From: an uncultured Oscillospiraceae bacterium
GTDB lineage: Bacteria > Bacillota > Clostridia > Oscillospirales > Acutalibacteraceae
Reading direction: 5' to 3'
Assembly (NCBI GenBank): GCA_900555705.1
Contig: USLV01000109.1
Coordinates: 1-5,329 of the forward strand
Length of the DNA: 5,329 nucleotides
Shown here one piece after another: positions 1 through 5,329 of this stretch. The notes beneath the pieces are model-generated. The model did no database searches. It worked only from the letters and a program-made list of their open reading frames with translations, and had not been told where the DNA came from. The translations under genes and the position numbers were made by a program. The first letter of the stretch is position 1, and every line of letters begins with the position of its first letter.

Positions 1-50
1 TACGAGATGTAGAGAGGTCTCGTGGGCTCGGAGATGTGTATAAGAGACAG
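1..50 (+). other. Illumina Nextera i7-side adapter (artefact)
   Basis: This is synthetic sequence, not genome. Bases 1-8 (TACGAGAT) match the end of the P7 primer and bases 9-16 (GTAGAGAG) occupy the i7 index slot. Bases 17-31 are GTCTCGTGGGCTCGG, and bases 32-50 are the 19-bp Tn5 mosaic end AGATGTGTATAAGAGACAG. From memory of the Nextera index set, the index reads as CTCTCTAC (N707) on the other strand. Native DNA begins at base 51. An open frame from GTG at 22 runs through the adapter and adds about ten false residues (MGSEMCIRDR) to the truncated ntpI product. Another frame reads MYKRQ from base 36. Both peptides are familiar adapter-derived contaminants in protein databases. Confidence 0.98.
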
Positions 51-51
51 G

Positions 52-1038
52 CTGGAGAACCGCATGCTGGCCGCGCCGGCAGAATCGATTGTGGAGATGT
101 ATGCCATGCCGGGACCGGGGGACATCGACCCGACGCCGCTCATGAGCTTTTTCTTCTATCTGTTTTTCGGCATGATGTTTTCCGACGCCGCCTATGGACT
201 GCTGCTGATTTTCGGAACCTGGTGGCTGCAAAAGGCCTATCGCCCCGATCCGCCGATGGCGGCGAATCTCCGGCTGTTCCGCAACTGCGGCGTCTCGACC
301 TTCCTCTGGGGGCTCGTGTTCGGCAGCTTTTTCGGCGATGCACCGGCGGTGATCGCCAACCACTATTTCGGTACGAACTGGAAAATGCCCGCCCTGATCG
401 ATCCGATCAACGACGCGATGACGCTGATGGTCATCAGTATTGTGTTCGGACTTGTGCAGATCATGACCGGTATCGGCGCAAAATTTTATGTGCTCTGGAA
501 AAACGGAGATCGAACGGGGGCAATTTTCGACTGCGGCTTCTGGCTGTTGCTGTTGACCGGTGTCGCGTTGCTCGCGGCAGGCATGGTTGCCCAGCCGGTT
601 TTGCAGACAATCGGGATCGGCCTGATGATTGCGTCGGCAGTCGGACTGGTGCTGACACAGGGACGGGACAAAAAAGGACCCATGAAGCTGCTCTCCGGCT
701 TTGCGAGCCTCTATGATGTCACCGGCTATGTGAGCGATTTGATGTCCTATACGCGCCTGCTGGCGCTTGGGCTGACCACCGGAGTCATGGGACAGGTGTT
801 CAACACGCTGTCCACCATGTTCGGCACCGGTATCGTGAGCATCATTCCGATGCTGCTCGTTTTCCTCGTTGGCCATGCGATCAATTTCGGACTCAACGCG
901 CTCGGCGCGTATGTCCACACCATCCGGCTGCAATATGTCGAGATGTTCTCCAAGTTCTATGAGGGCGGCGGCCGGAAGTTCCGACCTTTTGCCTTTCACA
1001 GTGAATACACCACATTACAGGAGGAAAGAAAATCATGA
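52..1038 (+). CDS. ntpI: V-type ATP synthase subunit I (a subunit), C-terminal membrane domain, 5'-truncated
   Basis: This is the stator membrane subunit that forms the two ion half-channels against the K ring. Only the last 328 residues are present. Full-length relatives are about 600-660 residues, so the N-terminal cytoplasmic arm and probably the first part of the membrane domain boundary lie beyond the contig end. The first complete native codon is CTG at 52; upstream is adapter. Several hydrophobic segments are visible. They begin with PLMSFFFYLFFGMMFSDAAY (about 139-198), followed by a WGLVFGSFFGD segment (about 307-339) and then further helices. The family's essential arginine is in SYTRLLALGL (Arg codon 754-756). 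A second conserved arginine is in VHTIRLQYVE (codon 925-927), which is followed by the typical KFYEGGG..FRPF tail. The stop TGA (1036-1038) overlaps the ntpK start. Identification is firm; the choice of Na+ or H+ cannot be read from this subunit. Confidence 0.96.
   Translation: MENRMLAAPAESIVEMYAMPGPGDIDPTPLMSFFFYLFFGMMFSDAAYGLLLIFGTWWLQKAYRPDPPMAANLRLFRNCGVSTFLWGLVFGSFFGDAPAVIANHYFGTNWKMPALIDPINDAMTLMVISIVFGLVQIMTGIGAKFYVLWKNGDRTGAIFDCGFWLLLLTGVALLAAGMVAQPVLQTIGIGLMIASAVGLVLTQGRDKKGPMKLLSGFASLYDVTGYVSDLMSYTRLLALGLTTGVMGQVFNTLSTMFGTGIVSIIPMLLVFLVGHAINFGLNALGAYVHTIRLQYVEMFSKFYEGGGRKFRPFAFHSEYTTLQEERKS
1019..1024 (+). promoter_or_regulatory. Shine-Dalgarno site for ntpK
   Basis: A perfect AGGAGG lies inside the 3' end of ntpI, 10 bases before the first ATG of ntpK (1035) and 13 before the second (1038). 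The spacing favours 1035. A strong site here fits the need for many K copies per complex, which is inference. Confidence 0.8.
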
Positions 1039-1505
1039 TGAGTATGGGCGTTTTTTGGGCGTTGCTGGGCGCGGCGATTGCGACCGCGCTTGCGGGAATT
1101 GGCTCGGCGCGCGGCGTTGGCGGCGCGGCGCAGACCGCGATGGGTGTCCTCAGCGAGGACTCGTCGAAGTTTGGTAAAATGCTGGTGCTGACGTTGCTGC
1201 CCGGTACACAGGGACTCTATGGTTTCATCGTCGGATTCCTGATCCTCAGCAATTGCGGCATTCTCGGCGGCAGCGGCGATATTTCGGTGACGCAGGGTCT
1301 GCTCTATCTGGCGGCCTCCCTGCCGATCGGCATCGGCGGTCTCGTCTCCGGTATCGCCCAGGGAAAAGCGGCTGTTGCCGGTATCGCATTGACCGCGAAG
1401 GACGGCGGCAACTTCTCGAAGGGCATGGTCTCGGTCACGCTGGTCGAGATCTATGCGCTGCTCGCCTTCATCGTCTCACTGCTCGCCGTCCTGTTTATCC
1501 GATAA
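1035..1505 (+). CDS. ntpK: V-type ATP synthase subunit K (proteolipid, rotor ring c subunit)
   Basis: This is the membrane rotor ring subunit that carries ions past subunit I. The product is 156 residues, matching the four-helix, double-hairpin V-type proteolipid rather than the roughly 80-residue F-type form. The two hairpins show the internal duplication: GIGSARGVGGAAQTA with PGTQGLYGFIVGFLIL in the first, and SGIAQGKAAVAGIALT with VTLVEIYALLAFIV in the second. The ion-binding glutamate is E138 (codon 1446-1448). The first hairpin has no matching acid, as is usual for V-type rings. The residues equivalent to the Na+ ligands of E. hirae NtpK are all present: L55, T58, Q59, Q109 and E138, plus Y62 next to the site. 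Two ATG codons stand in tandem (1035 and 1038). I chose 1035 because of SD spacing and its ATGA overlap with the ntpI stop, which suggests translational coupling. Confidence 0.97.
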   Translation: MMSMGVFWALLGAAIATALAGIGSARGVGGAAQTAMGVLSEDSSKFGKMLVLTLLPGTQGLYGFIVGFLILSNCGILGGSGDISVTQGLLYLAASLPIGIGGLVSGIAQGKAAVAGIALTAKDGGNFSKGMVSVTLVEIYALLAFIVSLLAVLFIR

Positions 1506-1515
1506 ATGAACCATC

Positions 1516-1526
1516 AGGAGGAAGGG
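1516..1526 (+). promoter_or_regulatory. Purine-rich ribosome-binding region upstream of ntpE
   Basis: AGGAGG at 1516-1521 is followed by AAGGG at 1522-1526. It lies downstream of the in-frame ATG at 1506, so it argues against that start and for ATG at 1539. The core AGGAGG is 17 bases from 1539, which is longer than usual, while AAGGG is 12 bases away. A GTG at 1528 sits 6 bases after AGGAGG but is in another frame and stops after four codons. Confidence 0.55.
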
Positions 1527-1538
1527 CGTGAGACGGCT

Positions 1539-2126
1539 ATGACGGGTACGGAAAAAATTGTGGCGCGCATTCTGGACGAGGCGAGACAGACGGGTGACGC
1601 CACCATTGCCGAGGCGGAACGCAAGGCCGCCGCTCTGCTCGCGGAAACGGAGCAGGAGGCGGAGAAGGAAGAGGCCGCGATGCGTGCGGACGCGGAGCGT
1701 CGGGCGGCACAGCTGCGGCAGGCGGCGGAGTCGGCGGCGGCTCTCTCGATTCGGAATGCACTGCTGCGGCAGCGCAGGGACGAACTGGAGCGAACCCTGT
1801 CCGAGACGCTCTCGTATCTGAAAAGCCTGCCGGAGCGGGAGTATTTTGATGGCCTTTTCTCACTCATCCGGTCTTCCGCCCGGACGGGTGAGGGCGTGCT
1901 CTGGCTGAATGCGACCGATCGTGGTCGGCTGCCGGCGGATTTCCTGCCGCGGCTGCGCGAGGCGGGAATCCCGTTGCGACTCGCGGACGGGCCCCGTTCG
2001 ATGGACGGCGGCTGTGTGTTGCAATATGGAGATGTGGAGATCAATCTCTGCTTCTCTGCGCTGCTGGAGGAGCGGCGGGAGATGCTGGAGGATCGGATCT
2101 GCCGCGTGCTCTGGGAGATGAATTGA
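1539..2126 (+). CDS. ntpE: V-type ATP synthase subunit E (peripheral stalk)
   Basis: This is the peripheral-stalk subunit that, with a G/H-type partner, ties the A3B3 head to subunit I and resists its rotation. The product is 195 residues from ATG 1539, close to the family's usual size (about 190-200). Residues about 5-95 form a long Ala/Glu/Arg-rich helix with coiled-coil character, starting with the family-typical TGTEKIVARILDEA. Residues about 100-195 form the globular head-binding domain, with the recognisable GGCVLQYGDVEINLCFSALL stretch near residues 157-176. An ATG at 1506, directly after the ntpK stop, is in frame and would add 11 residues. I reject it because it has no SD and its extension does not look like the family. 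The real start therefore lies 33 bases after ntpK. The coiled coil is compositionally biased, so identification rests mainly on the C-terminal domain and on gene order. Confidence 0.93.
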   Translation: MTGTEKIVARILDEARQTGDATIAEAERKAAALLAETEQEAEKEEAAMRADAERRAAQLRQAAESAAALSIRNALLRQRRDELERTLSETLSYLKSLPEREYFDGLFSLIRSSARTGEGVLWLNATDRGRLPADFLPRLREAGIPLRLADGPRSMDGGCVLQYGDVEINLCFSALLEERREMLEDRICRVLWEMN

Positions 2127-2127
2127 G

Positions 2128-2134
2128 AAAGGAG
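2128..2134 (+). promoter_or_regulatory. Shine-Dalgarno site for ntpC
   Basis: AAAGGAG lies just after the ntpE stop and 10 bases before the GTG at 2145. It supports this non-ATG start for ntpC. Confidence 0.7.
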
Positions 2135-2144
2135 TGGCGCTGAA

Positions 2145-3122
2145 GTGGCGACATCCTATGCCTATGCGGTGGGCAGCCTGCGCGTCCGGGAGACGGCGCT
2201 GCTCACCAGGGCGGATTTTGAACAACTGCTGGCGGCCGGGAATGTGGAGACGCTGGCTGCACTGCTGCGGGATCGCGGCTTCGGCGAACCGGCGGGGACG
2301 GATGGAATCGACGGCCTGCTGCATCGGGAGACCGAAAAGCTCTGGGACTATCTCCGCTCGCTGACACCGGAGGAGGGGCTGTGGGACGCTTTCTGGCTTC
2401 GCAACGACGCCCACAACTGCAAGACGGTGCTCAAGGGCGTGCTCACCGGCCGTTCTTACGAACGCCTGCTGCTTACGCCTGCGACGGTTCCTGTCCGGGC
2501 GCTCGAGACAGCGGCGGCAGAGCGGCGTTTCGGCGAGCTGCCGGAATGGCTGGCCGCTGCGGCGGCGCAGGCCTATGATATCCTCGCCCACACGGGTGAT
2601 ATCCCGCGCGGAGACGCGGTGATTGACAGGGCGGCGATGGAGGAGATGCTGCGTGCGGCGGAGCGCACCCGGATCAGCTTGCTGATCCGCCTGATGCGGG
2701 CGACGGTGTTCTATCATGACGTTAAAATTGCAATCCGCGCCGCCCGGACGGGGAAGGATGCGGCGTTTCTGGAGCTGGCGCTCTGCCCCTGTCCGGGGGT
2801 GGAGATCGCCGACTGGAAGCAGGCGGCGATCCGGGGGGAGGAGGAGCTACTCACCCTGCTGGAGAGGCTGTCGGACTACGACTGCCGGGCGGCAGCGGAG
2901 CAATATCGCGCCGCACCCGCCGCGTTTGAAAAATGGGTCGACGACTATCTGCTCGCCACCGCGCGGGAGGCAAAAACAGTCACCCTCGGCGCGGAGCCGC
3001 TGATCGGCTATCTGATGGCGCGGGAGACGGAGATCCGGGCACTGCATATGCTCGCCTCGGGTCTCCGAACCGGCCGAAGCGAGGCAGAGCTGCGGGAAAG
3101 GATGCGGATGCTGTATGTATAG
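2145..3122 (+). CDS. ntpC: V-type ATP synthase subunit C (AC39/d-type socket subunit)
   Basis: This soluble funnel-shaped subunit sits on the K ring and receives the central shaft, linking shaft rotation to the ring. The product is 325 residues; relatives are usually 320-350. It appears to be all-helical with no membrane segment. The N-terminal YAYAVGSLRVRETALLTRADF, the central FWLRNDAHNCKTVLKG motif (about residues 83-98), and the C-terminal EPLIGYLMARETEIRALHML motif (from about residue 284) followed by LRERMRMLYV are all typical of the family. The start is GTG at 2145 with a well-placed SD, 18 bases after ntpE. The 3' end (TAG 3120-3122) overlaps ntpF by 8 bases. Codon use is very GC-rich, with many CGG, GCG and GAG. 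I see no damage to the frame. Confidence 0.95.
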   Translation: MATSYAYAVGSLRVRETALLTRADFEQLLAAGNVETLAALLRDRGFGEPAGTDGIDGLLHRETEKLWDYLRSLTPEEGLWDAFWLRNDAHNCKTVLKGVLTGRSYERLLLTPATVPVRALETAAAERRFGELPEWLAAAAAQAYDILAHTGDIPRGDAVIDRAAMEEMLRAAERTRISLLIRLMRATVFYHDVKIAIRAARTGKDAAFLELALCPCPGVEIADWKQAAIRGEEELLTLLERLSDYDCRAAAEQYRAAPAAFEKWVDDYLLATAREAKTVTLGAEPLIGYLMARETEIRALHMLASGLRTGRSEAELRERMRMLYV

Positions 3123-3423
3123 AGTGGCGGTGCTCGGCGATCTCGAGAGTATCCAGGGCTTTGCCGCCGTCGGGCTGGATATCTTTCCCTGTGACGATGC
3201 GGCAGAGGCGCCCCCGCTTTTCCGACGGCTTGCGGGCAGCGGCTACGGCGTGATCTATGTGACGGAGGCGCTGATGGAGCCGCTCGAGCGGGAGATCCGC
3301 AAAACCGAGGAGCAGCTGCTCCCGGCGGTGATCCCGATCCCCGGGGTGCGGGGCAACACCGGCGTCGGCGTCCGCCGTCTCCACGAGGCGGTGGAACGGG
3401 CAGTCGGCTCGGATATCCTCTGA
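3115..3423 (+). CDS. ntpF: V-type ATP synthase subunit F (rotor shaft; NtpG in E. hirae naming)
   Basis: This small rotor subunit binds the shaft subunit D beneath A3B3 and helps set ATPase activity. The product is 102 residues, the family's normal length. It has an alternating beta/alpha fold with YRVAVLGDLESIQGFAAVGL at the N terminus, the central YGVIYVTEALME strand-helix, and the family's PAVIPIPGVRGNTGVGV segment (about residues 70-86). The C-terminal helix ends VERAVGSDIL. ATG 3115 lies inside the end of ntpC. AAAGGA at 3097-3102 is a modest SD at 12 bases, so translation is probably coupled to ntpC. Naming is confusing: COG and KEGG call this NtpF, while the E. hirae operon literature calls it NtpG and uses NtpF for a stalk subunit. 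Confidence 0.96.
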   Translation: MYRVAVLGDLESIQGFAAVGLDIFPCDDAAEAPPLFRRLAGSGYGVIYVTEALMEPLEREIRKTEEQLLPAVIPIPGVRGNTGVGVRRLHEAVERAVGSDIL

Positions 3424-3454
3424 GTTTTTTCAAAAGCGTTGGCAAAGTTTAACC

Positions 3455-3467
3455 GGAAAGGACGGAG
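3455..3467 (+). promoter_or_regulatory. Ribosome-binding region for ntpA
   Basis: GGAAAGGA (3455-3462) is followed by GGAG (3464-3467), which ends 7 bases before ATG 3475. Both lie downstream of an in-frame TTG at 3439. They therefore support the ATG and argue against a 12-residue N-terminal extension. Confidence 0.65.
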
Positions 3468-3474
3468 TCATCGG

Positions 3475-5244
3475 ATGACAACCGGAACCATAACCAAGGT
3501 GGCAGGCCCTCTGGTCATAGCGGAGGGAATGCGTGACGCCAATATGTTCGACGTGGTGCGCGTCAGCGACCAACGTCTGATCGGCGAAATCATTGAGATG
3601 CACGGCGATCGCGCGTCGATACAGGTCTATGAGGAGACGTCGGGACTCGGGCCGGGCGAGCGGGTGGAATCGACCGGTATGCCGCTGAGCGTCGAGCTCG
3701 GCCCCGGTCTGATCGGCTCGATCTTCGACGGCATCCAGCGGCCGCTGGTCGAGATCATGAAGCGCACCGGCAACAATTTGCAGCGCGGTGTGGATGTGCC
3801 GTCGCTCGACCGCGAGCGGCGGTGGCATTTCGTACCGTCGGTGCAGGCGGGTGCAGCGGTCTGCGCCGGAGATACGCTCGGCGTTGTGCAGGAAACAGCG
3901 GTTGTGGCGCATAAAATTCTGGTGCCGAACGGCGTGACGGGAACGGTCTCTGTCGTCGACGAAGGCGACTACACCGTATCCGATACGGTTTGCCGCATCC
4001 GAACGGCGGACGGCGGTGAGACGACGGTAAGCCTGATGCAGACCTGGCCGGTGCGGGTCGGCCGCCCCTATCGGCGGAAGCTCTCGCCGGATATCCTGCT
4101 GACCACCGGCCAGCGGGTGATCGACACACTGTTTCCGCTCGCGAAGGGCGGCGTCGCGGCGGTGCCGGGCCCGTTTGGCTCCGGCAAAACCGTCGTACAG
4201 CACCAGCTCGCGAAATGGGCGGCGGCAGATATCATCGTTTATATTGGTTGCGGCGAGCGCGGCAACGAGATGACCGACGTGCTCCGGGAATTCCCCGAGC
4301 TGACGGACCCCCGCACCGGCGAGAGCCTGATGAAGCGCACCGTGCTGATTGCCAACACGTCGGATATGCCGGTTGCTGCGCGTGAAGCTTCCATCTACAC
4401 CGGCATCACCATTGCTGAATACTTCCGCGATATGGGCTACAAGGTCGCGATTATGGCTGACTCCACGTCCCGTTGGGCGGAGGCGCTGCGCGAAATGTCT
4501 GGCCGTCTGGAAGAAATGCCCGGCGAAGAAGGCTACCCGGCATATCTGGCATCCCGTATTGCGGAGTTTTATGAGCGCGCAGGTGCGGTCGTCTGCCTTG
4601 GCGGTGATGATCGCCGCGGCAGCATTTCCGCCATCGGCGCTGTTTCCCCGCCCGGCGGCGATATTTCCGAGCCGGTTTCGCAGGCGACGCTGCGCATCGT
4701 CAAGGTGTTCTGGGGGCTGTCCAGTTCCTTGGCGTACAAGCGCCATTTCCCGGCGATTGACTGGCTGCAGTCGTATTCGCTCTACATCAGCCGCTTGCAG
4801 GAATGGTTCAGCGACAATGTTTCGCCTGAATGGAACGAGCTGCGTGCCAAAGCCATGCGTGTCCTGCAGGAGGAAGCGGAACTGAACGAGATTGTGCAGC
4901 TGGTCGGCGTGGATGCGCTGAGCTGGAAAGACCGCCTGACGCTGGAAGTCGCCCGCAGCATCCGCGAGGACTACCTGCATCAGAATGCTTTCGACGAGGT
5001 GGACACCTACACGAGCTTGGAGAAGCAGTTCGCCATGCTCCGGCTGATTCTGGAATATCAGGAAAAGGGCAATCAGGCGCTGGACGCGGGTGCGAACCTC
5101 TCCGACGTGATTGCACTGCCCGTCCGCGAGCAGATTGGCCGCGCCAAGTACATCCCCGAATCGGAAATGAAGCGCTTCGAGCAGATTGAAAGCGACCTGA
5201 GCAGTCAGTGCGCGGCGCTGATGGATGAAGGAGGCGAAGGCTGA
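3475..5244 (+). CDS. ntpA: V-type ATP synthase catalytic subunit A
   Basis: This is the nucleotide-hydrolysing or -synthesising subunit of the A3B3 head (EC 7.1.2.2 or Na+ equivalent). The product is 589 residues, full length for the family. The N-terminal beta-barrel starts TTGTITKVAGPLVIAEG. The A-specific bulge insert lies roughly at residues 110-190. The Walker A motif GPFGSGKT is at 232-239, with K238 binding phosphate. The GCGERGNEM motif carries the catalytic glutamate E261 and R262. The Walker B region is MADSTSRWAEALRE, with D329. GEEGYP is at 350-355 and SPPGGD at 391-396, and a C-terminal helical domain follows. The positions of K238, E261 and R262 match those I recall for E. hirae subunit A. 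ATG 3475 was chosen on SD position and family N terminus. The stop TGA overlaps the ntpB ATG by one base. One oddity is that codon preference changes sharply near 4370 although the protein sequence stays normal. Confidence 0.98.
   Translation: MTTGTITKVAGPLVIAEGMRDANMFDVVRVSDQRLIGEIIEMHGDRASIQVYEETSGLGPGERVESTGMPLSVELGPGLIGSIFDGIQRPLVEIMKRTGNNLQRGVDVPSLDRERRWHFVPSVQAGAAVCAGDTLGVVQETAVVAHKILVPNGVTGTVSVVDEGDYTVSDTVCRIRTADGGETTVSLMQTWPVRVGRPYRRKLSPDILLTTGQRVIDTLFPLAKGGVAAVPGPFGSGKTVVQHQLAKWAAADIIVYIGCGERGNEMTDVLREFPELTDPRTGESLMKRTVLIANTSDMPVAAREASIYTGITIAEYFRDMGYKVAIMADSTSRWAEALREMSGRLEEMPGEEGYPAYLASRIAEFYERAGAVVCLGGDDRRGSISAIGAVSPPGGDISEPVSQATLRIVKVFWGLSSSLAYKRHFPAIDWLQSYSLYISRLQEWFSDNVSPEWNELRAKAMRVLQEEAELNEIVQLVGVDALSWKDRLTLEVARSIREDYLHQNAFDEVDTYTSLEKQFAMLRLILEYQEKGNQALDAGANLSDVIALPVREQIGRAKYIPESEMKRFEQIESDLSSQCAALMDEGGEG
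5228..5234 (+). promoter_or_regulatory. Shine-Dalgarno site for ntpB
   Basis: AAGGAGG, inside the last codons of ntpA, lies 9 bases before the ntpB ATG. It is strong and ideally spaced. It works together with the TGATG stop/start overlap, which fits equal production of A and B. Confidence 0.8.
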
Positions 5245-5291
5245 TGCTCAAAGAGTACCATACGATTAAAGAGGTCGTTGGCCCGCTGATG
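5244..5291 (+). CDS. ntpB: V-type ATP synthase subunit B, first 16 codons (3'-truncated)
   Basis: This is the non-catalytic nucleotide-site subunit that alternates with A in the head. Only MLKEYHTIKEVVGPLM is present, a typical subunit B N terminus; the full protein is about 460 residues. Its ATG overlaps the ntpA stop as TGATG, and a strong SD lies 9 bases upstream. The coding sequence is cut at base 5291 by adapter, which stays open in this frame and would add a false tail (LSLIHISEPTRP). Short as it is, position after ntpA and the IKEVVGPLM motif make the call safe. Confidence 0.9.
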
Positions 5292-5329
5292 CTGTCTCTT
5301 ATACACATCTCCGAGCCCACGAGACCTCT
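5292..5329 (-). other. Illumina Nextera i7-side adapter, inverted copy (artefact)
   Basis: CTGTCTCTTATACACATCT at 5292-5310 is the reverse complement of the Tn5 mosaic end. CCGAGCCCACGAGAC (5311-5325) is the rest of the read-2 adapter, and CTCT (5326-5329) is the first half of the same index seen at the left end. The 38 bases are an exact inverted repeat of 13-50. This marks the edge of sequenced library fragments and is not a natural terminal repeat. Confidence 0.98.

Noticed and set aside
36..716. A 226-codon + strand open frame starting MYKRQ
   Set aside because: It starts inside the adapter and then runs in the wrong frame through ntpI, giving an Arg-rich shadow.
1506..1538. Upstream ATG start adding 11 residues to NtpE
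   Set aside because: It has no SD, and the extension encodes the downstream SD region rather than conserved protein. The family N terminus fits ATG 1539.
1860..2717. A 285-codon minus-strand open frame spanning ntpE and ntpC
   Set aside because: Composition is Arg/His/Gln-rich and unlike a real protein. It crosses two well-identified + strand genes and their junction.
3405..3430. Rho-independent terminator after ntpF (GGATATCC followed by six Ts)
   Set aside because: The palindrome GGATATCC has no loop and lies inside the coding end of ntpF. No stable GC stem sits directly before the T run, and the operon clearly continues.
3439..3470. Internal promoter with TTGGCA as a -35 box
   Set aside because: At the expected 16-18 base spacing there is no TATAAT-like -10, only GC-rich sequence.
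3439..3474. Upstream TTG start adding 12 residues to NtpA
   Set aside because: The added residues (MAKFNRKGRSHR) are not family-like. The ribosome-binding purines lie downstream of the TTG and are well placed for ATG 3475.
3430..4980. A 516-codon open frame on the minus strand opposite ntpA
   Set aside because: It is the mirror of a GC-rich conserved gene. The translation is rich in His, Arg, Gln and Asp with no recognisable family, and ntpA on the other strand is certain.
1..5329. A composite transposon or Tn5-like element bounded by 38-bp inverted repeats
   Set aside because: The repeats are the synthetic Nextera mosaic end with adapter and index. There is no transposase, and the first nine native bases inside each end do not form a target duplication.

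Overview
The window is an ordinary piece of a bacterial V/A-type ATPase (Ntp-type rotary ATPase) operon. All genes are on the + strand, in the order ntpI (3' part) - ntpK - ntpE - ntpC - ntpF - ntpA - ntpB (first 16 codons). This is the same core order as the Enterococcus hirae ntp operon. Composition is GC-rich (roughly 60% by eye). Strong AGGAGG-type Shine-Dalgarno sites and tightly overlapping genes suggest a GC-rich anaerobic Firmicute (Clostridia-like), probably from a gut or similar metagenome. The host call is inference, and no marker gene in the window settles it.

Layout: bases 1-50 and 5292-5329 are not biological. They are Illumina Nextera (Tn5 mosaic-end) adapter, in inverted orientation, left on the contig ends. 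Native DNA runs from 51 to 5291. Positions 52-1038 encode the membrane half of the stator subunit I. 1035-1505 is the proteolipid K, 1539-2126 the peripheral-stalk subunit E, 2145-3122 the socket subunit C/d, 3115-3423 the small rotor subunit F, 3475-5244 the catalytic subunit A, and 5244-5291 the start of subunit B. Coding is almost continuous. The largest gap is 51 bases, between ntpF and ntpA. I see no tRNA, rRNA, CRISPR, mobile element, promoter or terminator.

How they work together: A3B3 hydrolyses or makes ATP and turns the central shaft (D, not in the window, plus F). C/d sits as a socket between the shaft and the ring of K subunits. Ions pass between the K ring and the C-terminal domain of I, and E (with a G/H-type partner not seen here) forms the peripheral stalks that hold A3B3 still. 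K carries the full set of residues that bind Na+ in E. hirae NtpK, so a Na+-translocating enzyme is the most likely reading.

I found no new biological system. The points worth a second look are the adapter ends and the false peptides they create, a clear codon-usage break inside ntpA near position 4370, the Na+ ligand set in K, and an odd start region for ntpE with a possible four-codon leader frame.
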